A stretch of DNA of 64,000 nucleotides from Chloranthus sessilifolius (taxonomy: Eukaryota; Streptophyta; Magnoliopsida; Chloranthales; Chloranthaceae). Where the stretch lies: positions 142,535,725 to 142,599,724 of the forward strand of contig CM037588.1 of assembly GCA_021018995.1 (NCBI GenBank), in the 5' to 3' direction. Positions within the stretch are counted from its first letter, which is position 1; each line of letters begins with the position of its first letter. The notes under the pieces are model-generated. The model was not told the origin of the DNA. It searched no databases and saw only the letters and a program-made list of their open reading frames with translations. The position numbers and the translations under genes were made by a program. Below are positions 11,780 to 23,280 of this stretch, one piece after another.

Positions 11780-11915
11780 GGAATACATTGATTGCTTTGA
11801 ATCATGCGATGGAGATCATTTTTCATCCCGCTCTTCCGGTCAATGGATCTTGAGACAAAGATTTTACCATCAGACGGTCAGATTTGGTTTTCATGTGCCA
11901 CAGATTCTAAAATCA
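11780..11915 (+). repeat. Single arm of fold-back repeat family F1
   Basis: 'ttgattgctttgaatcatgcgatggagatcatttttcatccc', continuing to 'caatggatcttgaga' and 'catcagacggtcag', follows the F1 consensus seen at 38335 and 38500. Confidence 0.65.
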
Positions 11916-11947
11916 TGTTTGAACATGATGTATGTCATATAATTTTA

Positions 11948-12202
11948 TTTTTTTATTTTTTTTTTGATACGGTCATTCGGCCGAGAGTGCCTCGAGAACC
12001 GAAGAGCAGACACGCATACACATATGATAGTTGTGGAGCAGCGTGAGGGAGCACCAACTATAGTGGTAAGGGTTAACTAACAGAACCCAACCCACACCTT
12101 ATAAACACAAGGGTGAGAAACAACATGGAGGACCAGTATCGAACCCACAACCTACTCCCACACAATAGAGGGAGCGAATCAACTGGGCTAATGCCTCTTT
12201 GG
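11948..12202 (-). mobile_element. Intact-looking tRNA-derived SINE with 17-bp target duplication
   Basis: 255 bp flanked by a perfect 17-bp duplication, TATGTCATATAATTTTA (11931-11947 and 12203-12219). On the minus strand it begins near 'accaaagaggcatt', has an A-box-like 'tagcccagttgatt' and a B-box-like GGGTTCGATAC, and ends in an A-rich tail (11948-11970). Structure and duplication length fit L1-dependent SINE retroposition. I do not recognise a named family. Confidence 0.85.
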
Positions 12203-12219
12203 TATGTCATATAATTTTA

Positions 12220-12494
12220 GTGCTACCTTTTGGATATCAATGCCACGTGGAATAAAAAACAAGTGGTCTAATGGTACCTTGGAATAAAAACACTAATGCC
12301 CACCACACTGCCGGAGATCATTAAGCGGGCACTTAGGTGCCCTTCTAATTATTATGATCATTATAAAATAGACAAATCATTATTTTATTTTTTTATTGTT
12401 AATGGATTTGTGTGGTTAAATAATAATAGATGATTTTTTTTAATAACAAAATAATAATAGTTGATCGTGGCACCCAATTGACTCTTGTGTAGCT
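12220..12494. other. Intergenic sequence, nothing recognised
   Basis: Short spacer between the SINE and a hAT-like fragment. No open frame or paired repeat worth noting. Confidence 0.5.
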
Positions 12495-12595
12495 AGGGAT
12501 GCAAATTTGGTATAAAATGGAAAGTGGCCGAGAAACTGGTCCCCCTGATCGGACTGAAACTAACCCAAAATCGGGAATTGGTATAGTGGCGAGGA
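12495..12595 (+). repeat. Fragment of a hAT-like non-autonomous element
   Basis: Begins TAGGGATGCAAATTTGGTAT and matches the sequence at 16953-17050 nearly base for base ('ggaaagtggccgacaaa', 'tggtccc', 'gatcggactgaaactaac'), then stops. Only the left end is present. Confidence 0.6.
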
Positions 12596-12839
12596 CCACG
12601 ACTCAAGAAGTGGAGGTTCTAATAATGAAAATGAAGTAGCAATAACATGAGAGAAAGTCAATTGATGATCACTTGAGGGCAGTAACATTTGCAATTATGT
12701 GATACTCTCACAAGAAAAATATTTGCCTCTAGGATAACTAAGTATTTGTAATATGTACAAAACCTTAGCATTATGCATAGCATAAGCAATTCATATATGA
12801 TACAATAGAAAGTGCTATACCATCGAGCATTCATCTTGG

Positions 12840-13110
12840 AGTTGGAAAGGATTGATAGATTATTTTAGTCCTTGGCAGTGAAGTAGGGAGATTCTCTATG
12901 AGCTCATTGGGTTAAAGCCAAATATATTGGGGATCTAGACATATAGAACTGTTTTATTTCGAATGATTCATCCTGGAGGTCGAAAGGTCTGATGGTAGGT
13001 AGAGATAGAGTGAAGGAGAACAATATATATGTACTAGGAGATGGTTCTGAGATCAGCTTCTGGTTTGTTCCTTGGGTCAAAGGCCAATTCATTATCAATA
13101 AGTATAACTG
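12840..13110 (+). mobile_element. L1-type LINE scrap
   Basis: Translation gives 'AHWVKAKYIGDLDI' near 12900-12950 and 'NNIYVLGDGSEISFWFVPWV' near 13020-13078. These resemble the 'WvkaKY' and 'GdG..i.fW...W' blocks that follow the reverse transcriptase in plant L1-like LINEs. Stops interrupt the frame and both ends are missing. Confidence 0.5.
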
Positions 13111-13871
13111 ATGATTGATCACGCAATCGGGGTAAAGGCGATATCATTATGGGGGAATCCATGTTTATCATTGCTTCTATGCACATCTTACCATTTTGAT
13201 GGGACGTGATCTCATGTGGTGCACTCGCCATCATCAAGATTGTATTCATTCCATGGGTGCATTTTATATATGCAATTAGACAGCTATGATGCGAGTGTAT
13301 ATTTAGTTCATCAGACTATTTTTCGTAACTATGGCCATTTAGACACATGGCAGTGAATCTCTATTTATAATCGCATGATCATTTTCATCAAAGATTAAGT
13401 ATGAATAGGATGCCCCGCATGCTTTTCTTCAACGGACTGTTAATATTACTATGTGACATGAGTTTCAATGGTAGTGACTCATCTTTTGCGGTAACAGGAT
13501 ACCCAATAAGCTATGTAATTTGTGAAATACTCATACCACGATGGGGACGAGGCCGGGGCATCCTTAGGGAATAGTCCAAGAGTAAGCTTGAGATATCCTA
13601 AGTTATGAAAACGAAAATAGTTGAGCAACATAAATATTAGAAAAGAATACAATCTGTATACTATGATACTAAAATATTTTTATTATTTCTTACATCCGAC
13701 ATTAAAATTCACTGGTTTAATGGTTTGGATCCGCTTGTAGGTGTGATACTTTCACTGATACATATTCTAAGGATAAAAAAGGACTTGAGACATCTGGATT
13801 GATCCCATATATGAACTACGTGCCATAATACTAAACTATATTTTAATGGTGTCAGATCATTCACATGGACC
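13111..13871. other. Intergenic sequence, nothing coding
   Basis: No credible gene. Around 13680-13870 there is text related to the fold-back segments at 10340-10745 ('attaaaattcactggttta', 'taatggtgtcagatcat'). Confidence 0.4.
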
Positions 13872-13911
<40 letters not shown>

Positions 13912-13913
13912 TA
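13872..13913. repeat. (ATT)n/(TA)n microsatellite
   Basis: Ten ATT units followed by a short TA run. Confidence 0.95.
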
Positions 13914-14519
13914 CTGATCTTACAAACGATGTTTAATCATATCCCATATATCCATCAATACTTCATTTTGGATGCTTTTAGACTCTTGATAGCATGGTAG
14001 ACAATAAAGGCAGTCTCTCTATGCAATGTTGGTTCAATTTAATCTAGACGATAGTTATGTCACCATATGACCCTTAAGTGGCATAGATGTACAAAATTAA
14101 TAACTCAATCATCATGCCCATATGTGCCAAATATATTGAGGGCTTCTAAATTTATGCCTATCCCAAAATTCATGTGTTCAACCATTTGTTTGGGGTTTGT
14201 ATTCAATTTTTAATACCATCCCCTATTTGCAATATATATTAAAGGTTCCTAAATATATTCCCACCTGAAGTGCTGCCAAAGGCTCCTAATAATAAGGTCC
14301 ATCTTGGCGCATTGTGGATTTTTTGGGCATGCCCAACTTTTAATCCCTTTATAGCACCATCACTAACTTAGTATCAATTCCACCGATTAAGGGCTCTAAA
14401 CTCTATCACTCATTTAATATCAATTCCACATATAAAGGGTTGTAGATAGTACGCATCTGAAATTCAATCAGTGGTTGTAAGTAAATATACAATGACAGAC
14501 TTGAAGTTTTAAAGAACAT
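13914..14519. other. Intergenic sequence, nothing recognised
   Basis: AT-rich with degenerate local repeats ('ccacatataaagggttgt', 'tatcaattccac'). No gene or element ends seen. Confidence 0.4.
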
Positions 14520-16250
14520 CTAGGATACCTGACTAAAGAAGAGTGCATCTCTCCTATCATTACCCATCAAATAAAAATTAATTACCAAAAAAAAAATTAC
14601 TCAATAATTGTGAAATAAAAAATAGAAAGAAAAATTACTCATTCAATAAAATAAGTACAAAGTACAAAAACTCTAAAAATTGCAGTTAGAAATTTTAAAA
14701 GGTAAAAAATTTACCTGCAATCTGTGTTGAAGCTCTCAAACCTCTATACAATCCCTTGAGATGTCCTGCAAGAAAAAATATTACTGATTAAATAAAATAA
14801 GTAGAAAGTACTTATTAAATAAAATAAGTACAAATTACAGAAACTTTAAAAAATCAAGAAATTTTAAAAGGGAAAAAAATTACTTGTAATCTGTCTTGAA
14901 TCTTTGAAAGCTCTCTACAATCCCTTCAGATATCCTGCAAAAAAAAAAAAATAGAAAAGAAAAAAAAAGGGTATTAAAACCATGAAAGTAAATTAAAAGA
15001 TGTAAAAAATTGAAAAAGAAAAGGTAGGAGATTAACATGTAAGAAAAAGGTAAAAAAAATATAAAAGTAAAAAAAAGTTATAAAAAGCATGAAAACAAAT
15101 TAAAAAAAGTTAAAAATTGAGAAAGAAAAGGTAGAAGATTAACCTGTAATTTTCGTTGCTTTTAAAAGCTAAAAAAGGATATAAAAAACATGAGAACAAA
15201 TTGAAAAATAAGTAAAACCTGAAATTTATTACCCAATAAAAAATAATCAAAAAATTATTATAAAACCTGAAATTTATTAACCAAAGAGATGATCAAATAC
15301 ATGGATTGCTGTAGGACTAACTACATTAATGGAGAGGAATGTATAACCAGTAGGCCTTTTTAGTGTATGTATCTAATCTAGTGGTCATGACAATATAAAT
15401 CTCTTCACCCTATCACAGAGAATTTTAAAGAAAGAAAGAAAACCATCAACAAGATAGCTACATTGCCCTTAATATCTCTATATCTATATTTCTGAATATA
15501 AATAAACTATAATCATAAAAACATATATACACTATTAAAAACTAACTGTAAGGTTTACCATGTATGTAATTTTGTTCCCAAAAGAACTCGTCAAAACCGA
15601 TGAACTAAAAAAAACAATCAAAATCGATATTACAAAAAATTGTTTAAAAAATTCAAATAAAAAACGAAAAACTAGTAAAAAATGTCAAAAACCCCCCTAA
15701 AAAATTACAAGGTTTACCATGTACATAATTTTGATCCCAAAAAAACTCCATCAAAATCGATAAAATAAAAAAAACAATCAAAATCGATATTAAAAAAAAA
15801 TCGTTACAAAAATCCAAATAAAAATCTAAAACCCATAAAAAATAGTCGAGAAACCCCTAAAAATTGAAAATGTCCCTTAAAAAATCAAAATCAATAAAAA
15901 AAAAACCCATAAAAATCATAAAAACTACCAAAAAAATACATCAGAATTGAATAAAAAAACTCATAAAAAGATCCCAAAAGAACATATCAAAATCAACCGA
16001 AAAAAAAAACATCCAAATCGCAAAAAGCCCATCAAAATTAATAAAAAGAAAATTTGACAAAATCTCCAAAAAAAACCCCTACAAAATTTCAGAAAGATCC
16101 ATAAAATTTGATTAAAAAAATCATAAAAGACCATCAAAATCGATCAGAAATCCTGCAAGAGAAAAAAGAAAAAAAATTAGAAAAGTAAAAAAAGGGGATA
16201 AAAATCATGAAAAGAAATAAAAAAAAGCAAAAAATGATGAAAAATAGTAG
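14520..16250. repeat. A-rich, strand-asymmetric degenerate repeat block
   Basis: About 1.7 kb in which the + strand is dominated by A. Two copies of a roughly 155-bp unit lie at 14630-14790 and 14795-14950 ('gcaatctgtgttgaagctctcaaa', 'acaatccctt...gatatcctgcaa'). From 15590 to 16140 a shorter unit, 'atcaaaatcgataaaa', recurs irregularly. No gene. Its origin is unclear. Confidence 0.6.
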
Positions 16251-16689
16251 CTACCTTGCTTGAGAAATGATGAGAAACTAATGCATGAGGATAGAGCTCT
16301 AAATCAAATGCCCTAAACCATGTATTACGGTTAGGGTGGGTTGTAATAATGGTGAAAATATGATCGGTATGGTCGATCTCGATTGACAATATGGTATATC
16401 TAGCTGAAAGCATGGTTGCTTCGCATGGGAAACATGGTCGATGGAGGTTAAAGCATGGCTGGCGATATGCCCTATTTGGGTGGAAGCATGGCGTTCTTGC
16501 TAATCTGTATTATAAATTTGAAAGGATTTTGTTAACTTTTAAGAAGGTTTTGCCCTTTGTATTATAAATATTAAATGGTTTTGCTAACTTGTACGAGAGT
16601 TTTGCTACCTTATATCACTGTTTTGTCCTCATGCAATAGAATGAAAACTAAAGAGAAATCTAAATCATACTTACCTTTCATTTTTTATA
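16251..16689. other. Intergenic sequence, nothing recognised
   Basis: Contains several 'gcatgg' repeats (16410-16490) and 'ttttgctaacttgta' repeats (16520-16620), but no gene. Confidence 0.4.
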
Positions 16690-16952
16690 TAAAGATGTGA
16701 TATATATATAGTCAACTTAAGTCAATCACACAATTGGGATGTGATGCATTTATTTTTTATATTTGTTTTGGGAAGTATAAATAGATTATAAAAGTAAAAC
16801 GATTCAAAAAAAAATAAAAATAATAAAAGTGTAAAATAGGTTGAGAAATTGGAAAATTTTTAATGTGCAAGTAGAACTTAAAGGAAAACCGAAACTGACC
16901 ATACCAAACCGAAACTGAATCGAATCGGGTTGGTTTGGTTCAAAATGGAAAG
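16690..16952 (+). repeat. Internal part of a hAT-like non-autonomous element
   Basis: Aligns with 29805-30060 inside the element at 29635-30174. Shared blocks include 'atatatagtcaact', 'gattgggatgtga', 'ggttgagaaattgg', 'gcaagtagaactta', 'gaccataccaaac' and 'cgaatcgggtt'. The ends of this copy are not preserved. Confidence 0.65.
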
Positions 16953-17206
16953 TAGGGATGCAAATTTGGTATAAGAATGGAAAGTGGCCGACAAATTGGT
17001 CCCCTGGATCGGACTAAAACTAACCCAAAACCGAAAAATCCGAACCGATTTCCAATATGTCCAAAATAATAAAATTAAAATTGAAGAAAGTAAAAAATAA
17101 TAATAAAATTAATTCAAAACCGAAATCAAACCAAATCAATTTCAATTAAACAAAACCGATTTATTTGGGTTTGGTTTCGGTTTAGTCATAACCAAACTAG
17201 ACAAAA
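16953..17206 (+). mobile_element. Left part of a hAT-like MITE, split by the gypsy insertion
   Basis: Starts TAGGGATGCAAATT. The right end (29266-29314) finishes AACTTGCACCCTTA, whose complement TAAGGGTGCAAGTT mirrors the start. Between them the text is the 'cggtttggttt' type common in plant hAT MITEs. The 12-kb gypsy element sits inside it with CAAAA duplicated. I did not find a clean 8-bp duplication around the whole, so the superfamily is tentative. Confidence 0.55.
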
Positions 17207-19836
17207 TGTGACAGCCCGAATTTTGGCACCCCGAAACCCGTGCCATCAGCACGATCATCTTGACCGTGCCCTTTAGCTAAGCACGGAACACTGGTATATC
17301 AAGCATCAAAAGTAAAATAAATGAACTTTCGGAATTTAAATCTATATTAATTAACTCCCCAAAAGACAGTTCTACCCTCATACCTCTGTATGAATGGAGA
17401 ACCGATCCGAACCATCGATGATAGCAATCATCACGGATGGTTCGTCCCAAAAGAGAAATCCCAACTCCTCATATACATGATTTTAAACAAAATAAAGGCT
17501 TGACATACCAAGCCGTACAAAATAAACCTCTCCAAGAATCTCTCAAAGTGGCACAACGGAGTCCTCTAGAAGAAGTCCTCTGGAGGTGGCTCCAACTCAC
17601 ACCGTCATGAGGTCCCACTCACGGGATCAGCCTCAAGCCTCGGCAGCTAGTAGTGGACCGCGACGATAGTCTATAGGGTGAGCTACATCCTAGCTCAATA
17701 GGGAACAAACACAGTTGAACATATAAATTATGACTCACATATATTCCATGATATGCCATGCATGATGTGTCTATGCAATTATTGATGAAACAGTTAAAAA
17801 GCATTTCGTTTTACTGTTGATTACTTATGTTTTCATTTACTCATGAATGATGCTGAAAAGGCCTAAAGCAAAACTTAAACTTTCAACTTAAGTAATCCCC
17901 GAGCAATATAGCATCGAGCCCCGATGAGATACCCATCATCGTCATCTATATAGACAGTTTTAACCGTATTCCCTGGGAATACAAATAGTACCCAAGCCCC
18001 TTTCCCCTGGGGATTGGTGGCGGGGTTTCACTTGTCTCAATCAACACCCCTGGGGTGTGCTTACTATGTACGGATAAGCCTCAGACTGCCTATGGTTTCA
18101 CGCCAGATTTGGCCACGGATATCCTGCCGTGTCAGTCGTGGATATCCCGTCACGTCGATGGGGTACCCTATCAAACCTCAAATAACAAAAATATCGGTGC
18201 CTTACATATAGTTATTCACCGTATAAATGTGTTATCTTATATCAGTTAGGCCCTATCAAACATGATTCAATCCTTGGATACATCCCTGGGATGTATCCAT
18301 TTACTTGCATTACACTTGATGCCCTTATCTCTTTACTTCTTCATCGCCTGGGGATGGCTCATCATGATTACTCTTATGGATGTCACACACACACACTTTT
18401 CACAAATTCTTAAGAAATAAACATTTGAATTGAATTCTATATCACTACATACATGCTCTTGTAAAATAAAGTACATGTTCAAGGTGTTTCCTACCTCAAG
18501 TCTTCATTTGATCAATGCATCAAGGTCCCACGTGGCTCCTTGTGCACTAGTCCACACGTACCACCTATGGTACCACATAACAGGTGAAACACATCACAAA
18601 GGATGCTATAAAGAAGGTATAAGACCCTCCAAAAATCTTAAAGTCAAACCCAAAAGTCAACATAATTGATCTCAGTCGATTAATCGAATTCCAAAATCGA
18701 TTAATCGAACCTGATTCGATTAATCGATTTACAAAATTGATTAATCGAAGGTCAATATCGATTAATCGAAGTAATTTCGATTAATCGAAATTCTCTGTTC
18801 GCAATTCGATCCTCGATTGAGCGATCGAGCTTTCATTCGATTAATCGAATCCAATTTCGATTAATCGAAATTCTCCTTTTCGCAAAGTCGATCCTCAGTT
18901 CGAACAGTCGAGTTTTCATTCGATTAATCGAATCCAATTTCGATTAATCGAAATTCTTCTTTTCGCAAAGTCGACCCTTAGTTGAACGATGAGTTTCTGA
19001 GTTGATTAATCGATCCCAAATCGATTAATCGAAAACTAAAATCGATTAATCGAAATCCCATTTCGATTAGTCGATTTTTTGCTCAAGTCATTTCCTCCAA
19101 CCCTTGGGGTCCACTGGAGGTTCCCAGTCGATTAATCGATCCCCAAATCAATTAATCGAAATTCAAAGTCGATTAATCGGAATCAAATTCGATTAATCGA
19201 AATCGGGGTCCTCTGACCTTTCAACTTCTTGGCCAATTTCGATTAATGAGCAATTTCGATTAATCGAAATTGTCGATTCAACCCTTTCATTTGTTCTTCC
19301 CAATCTTTTTCCATACTTTTCCTCTATTTTCTAAGCCATTATCCTATGATTTTAACCCACATTCAACCACAACTTAACCCTATAATTTATGCATTTTATT
19401 TACAAAATTTTACCTTGAATAGATCTCAAGTTGATTTCAATCCGATTGGTTGGAAGGCTAGGGTTCCACTTTGCTTTTAGCGGATCCCTCGCGTCGAATC
19501 CGGCGTTTATTGCTCGAATCTCCTTCCTCAAGCATTCACTCCTTGCATTAATCACTCTCTTACTCTCTCTCTCTTCTTTACTCCTTCAACAACATCAAAC
19601 CCTTACTTTTAGGGCTATTAAACCCTTTTATCTATCTCCTCTTTGTGTGTTGAGCACATACACCATGATGGGTGTAAGTGACTTCCCATTTACATCACGC
19701 ACCACATATTTACTCAAACCATCACATCTATTTCATCATCACATTCTATGCTAACTCTTAATCTGATTGGTCAAACTTGTGACCAATCGAACACGAATCG
19801 AGGTCATAGTTTAAGCGTGATTTTTAGACTATTACA
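17207..19836 (-). repeat. 3' LTR of the gypsy element (left on the + strand)
   Basis: 2,630 bp. Immediately inside it, the minus strand reads 'aaggtgggagga', a good polypurine tract (about 19837-19850). It contains the palindrome array at 18675-19285. Confidence 0.92.
18675..19285. repeat. Array of TCGATTAATCGA palindromes in the left gypsy LTR
   Basis: About 14 exact copies of the perfect 12-bp palindrome TCGATTAATCGA plus several one-base variants, spaced irregularly at about 15-60 bp. In LTR orientation it lies about 550-1160 bp from the LTR start. It is followed in transcription direction by a TATA-like 'ctttatagc' near 18605-18613, a position expected for U3 control elements. Confidence 0.95.
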
Positions 19837-20091
19837 TCCTCCCACCTTGGGAATTTTAGGTCCTCGAAAATAACTTGAGTTTATGTCTGTCAGTCACTCC
19901 TCCCCACACTCTAAGTGGTGAGGTGGTCCAGTTGACTCAGACGCATTTAATTAGTTACATATACTAGCATATAATTTAAAGTTGGCGAATTTGAACACTT
20001 ATACAAAAAATTTGATTTGTATTAAAATTGAAAGATTTTTACAATGCCAATAAGTTAGCGTACAAAAGAAATCTACAGGTATACAACCAAA

Positions 20092-21578
20092 ATGCAAAAT
20101 ACATATAAGACTCAAACAGTAGGGTCGGGTGCTACAGGGGCGGGCGGGTCTGCTGGAGCTGACTGTGGGTCATGGTGGTGGACTGGCTGGGCCGAGTGGT
20201 CGGTCAGGGTCATGCGCCCTCGGCGGAGTGGATGTGGATGTGGAAGGAGCCGTCAGCAGTGGTGGGATGGAAGACGGTCCTCTGTGGAAGGCGTAAGGCC
20301 CAAATGTCCACCTCCTCTTGGGCGAGGTAGCGGCGGTAGTCGGTAGGGTAGATGTGGCAGAGTGTGTGGAACATCAAGAAGTCCATCCTCCGATTCATCC
20401 GCTCGTTGTTGGCCTCCATACGAGCCAACACGTCCTCGATGGTAGGACCGGATGGATGGGCACGCCATGTAGGATGAGGTGGGTGTCGCGGGCGCGAGGA
20501 GGGCGTGGCGCCGGTGAGGTCATGGTGGGAGGGAACCTTCCACGGATGGCTCATGGGAATAGGGTGTGCCCCACCCACGTGTGGGTCCCGCCGAGGTGGT
20601 GGGGGTGGTGGCATCACGCCAGGCTGCCAAGGGAGCGGGACCCGAGCGGTAGGGTCCGCTTTAGAAGGTTGAAGACGGGTCCATGAAGACTTTGTAAACG
20701 CCTTTCACGCGATTCAGTAGCCCTCACCTCGTGAGGTGAGATGGTGTAGGAGGGCTCTGCTTGAGTAGCACTCCAACATGCTTGAGATGAGTCGAGCATA
20801 CGCATCTTCTCCTTGGGCCGATGTTGCCCTTCATCAACTTGCCCTTGATGTATTTCATCTCTAGGATGACCATTGTATGAACCACCGCCACAGAAGGTCG
20901 ATAAAGTGCATGTTGCACTTTGTCCACGCTCCGTGTCGAGCGACGGGTAGAGGTTACACTTGATTATTGAATCAAGCATCCACATGTAGGGTGGATGGTC
21001 AACCTCTTAATGGAGGAGCCCGATTCTTCTGCTTGGTCATGCGGGTCAAGACCTCTCAAAACGGGGTTCCTCCTCAAAGGGTGGGAAAAGAGTGGTCTCC
21101 GGTGAATCGAGGTAACACTCGAGTACTGTGGATGTGGCGACGAGTGATCGTGTATAGACGCACCTCATCTTGGTTATAATGCAATCGCTTAGGGCCATCG
21201 GCCAGCTCTTGGTAAAGAGTCTAACCAATCTAGGTAGTAAGAACCCGGATTGGTTTGAGAAGGTTGCCAGACCGCATTATTTAGGTAATTTCTGAGCCCA
21301 TTGGGTCTCGCAAATCGGGATTTGTGAATAGGGTAGGGTCGATGATGTATTCGACTGGAAGGTCTTTGCCGCCCACCATTCATTTGGTTGCTTCGACATT
21401 GGGGTGGGGTGGCATGGGGTGGATTCATGGAAGACACGCACAGACGCTCACGAATCGAGGTGGTCTCCGATTCCGACGGTGATGGAGTCCTCACCGCATG
21501 GGGTAGGTGGTGGTGGGCGCGTTTACGCCTAACCGCAACTTAGAAGTCGCTTTGAAGATAAACGGTTTTGGGCGGCAT
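20092..21578 (-). pseudogene. Extra ORF remnant between pol and 3' LTR of the gypsy element
   Basis: GC-rich block on the same strand as pol. A plausible initiator ATG lies at 21578, after a TATA box and a leader containing AAACCCTA boxes. Recognisable text includes 'RTPSPSESETTSIRERLCVS', 'DSIIKCNLYPSLDTERGQSA', and a Pro-rich segment followed by 'EDVLARMEANNERMNRRMDF', which looks like a short coiled coil near the C-terminus. It faintly resembles the large class annotated as 'putative plant transposon protein' in retroelements, but I am not sure. It is a decayed fossil with several breaks. Confidence 0.55.
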
Positions 21579-21783
21579 TTTGAGAAAACTAGGTTTTTAA
21601 CTAACTCAAATGGAAAGAAAAGCAAATCTAGGGTTTACCTTAGGTTTCAAGGCGGATTCTAAGTTTAATCAATGGAAGATCCAAACCCTAGACCACTCGG
21701 TTGGTTGGAGAAGAAGGAGAAGACGAAACGCCAAAAAATCCCAAGCAAGAAAATTTTCGAATGGGAAATGAAATCCCCAATTT

Positions 21784-21794
21784 CATATATATAG
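21784..21794 (-). promoter_or_regulatory. TATA box ahead of the extra unit
   Basis: Minus strand reads CTATATATATGA. It lies about ten bases downstream of the last TCGATTAATCGA palindrome and about 205 bases upstream of the candidate ATG at 21578. The leader between contains plant-typical 'ctagggttt'/'aaaccctag' boxes. The arrangement looks like a compact pol II promoter. Confidence 0.5.
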
Positions 21795-21799
21795 GCCTC

Positions 21800-22390
21800 G
21801 GCTCGATTAATCGAAATTCAGAATCGATTAATCGAGATTCAAAACTAGGTTAAGCCGCCAAAAATCGATTAATCGATTTCTCAAATCGATTAATCGAAAG
21901 TCAAATTCGATTAATCGAAACCATTTCGATTAATCGAAATCCATTTTGATTAATCGAAATTCGAAAATTGATTAATCGAATTTAATTTCGATTAATCGAA
22001 ATCGTGCTGTAACTTCTAATTTTCCAGAATTTCTTAAATTATTCGATTAATCGAATCCATTTCGATTAATCGAAATTTCGAAATCGATTAATCGAAATCC
22101 ACTTCGATTAATCGAAATCGTCCTTTTGATTTCAAATTCTCGTAAGTCCTTTTTGTAAATCGATTAATCGAAATATAATTCGATTAATCAAATTTTCAAA
22201 ATCGATTAGTCGATTCCAAATCGATTAATCGAGATTCCAACTCGATCAATCAAAATTTGCCTTCTATGTATATTCTAACTCTCCTTTCAATTTCCAGTCA
22301 CTGGTACATGCCAGTCGACTAATCGAACAAAATCGATTAATCGAAATTCCAAATCGATTAATCGATTTGAAATTCGATTAATCGGTTTTC
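21800..22390. repeat. Internal array of TCGATTAATCGA palindromes
   Basis: About 15 exact copies of the same 12-bp palindrome found in the LTRs, plus several variants, in a 590-bp block between the integrase end and the TATA box. Its sequence between palindromes differs from the LTR arrays, so it is not a simple recent copy of them. Confidence 0.95.
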
Positions 22391-22593
22391 CCCAGTTTCT
22401 GCAGAATTTCAATCTCTTTGTTTCTTTGATTTCTTTTGGTAGTTTATGACATCAAATGGTTCATCCATAGAGTTGTATATACTTGATCATGTACGTATAA
22501 TTTTGTTCCTCAAATCAGATTGGATCAAATTTTCCATTGAATTACACGTATAGTGGAGATTTCGCAAACATGTTTGTAGTTTACACTAAGTTC

Positions 22594-23265
22594 TCACGTC
22601 GTTGGAAACAAGGCTGGATATTGTTCTTTCACATCGGCCTCTCGTTCCCAAGTAGCCTCTTCTTTTGGATGATTATTCCACCGAACAAGCACTAAGGGAA
22701 TCACTTTAGTGCGCAGTACTTGTTCCTTTCGATCCAAGATTTCCACTGGTTCCTCTATCATGCTCATGTCCTCACACATCTCTATAGGTTGCTTTCCTAA
22801 CACATGAGACGGATCGTTCACATACTTTCTGAGCATTGATATGTGGAAAATATTATGTACTCGATCAAATAGCGGTGGTAACCCAATGCGATATGCAACT
22901 TCACCTACTCGTCCCAAAATTTCGAATGGTCCAACATAACGTGGACTTAACTTCCCTCTCTTGCCAAATCTCATTACACCTTTCATAGGTGACACTTTCA
23001 CAAACACGTGCTCGCCCACTTTGTAGTCAACACTAGTCCGCTTCATATCGGCGTAACTTTTCTGTCTACTCTGTGCTGTCTTCAACCTTTCTCTGATAAT
23101 TCGGACAACGGTGGCGTTGTCTTCAAGTAGTTTTGGTCCTAACACAAATTTCTCACCTGTTTCCTCCCAATTGAGAGGTGATTTGCATCGTCGTCCATAC
23201 AGAGCTTCATACGGTGCCATGCAAATGCTCGTTTGAAAACTGTTATTATATGCGAACTCGAGCAT
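22594..23265 (-). pseudogene. Gypsy integrase C-terminal part and chromodomain
   Basis: Shows 'MLEFAYNNSFQTSICMAPYE' (end of the integrase core), 'EHVFVKVSPMKGVMRFGKRG' (GPY/F-type region, with 'YVGPFEILGRVGEVAYRIGL'), and then 'VLVRWNNHPKEEATWERE'. The last matches the chromodomain-like ending of chromoviruses, which is thought to steer integration to particular chromatin. Fossil part of the 17207-29265 element. Confidence 0.9.
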
Positions 23266-23280
23266 CGGTAGATACTCATC

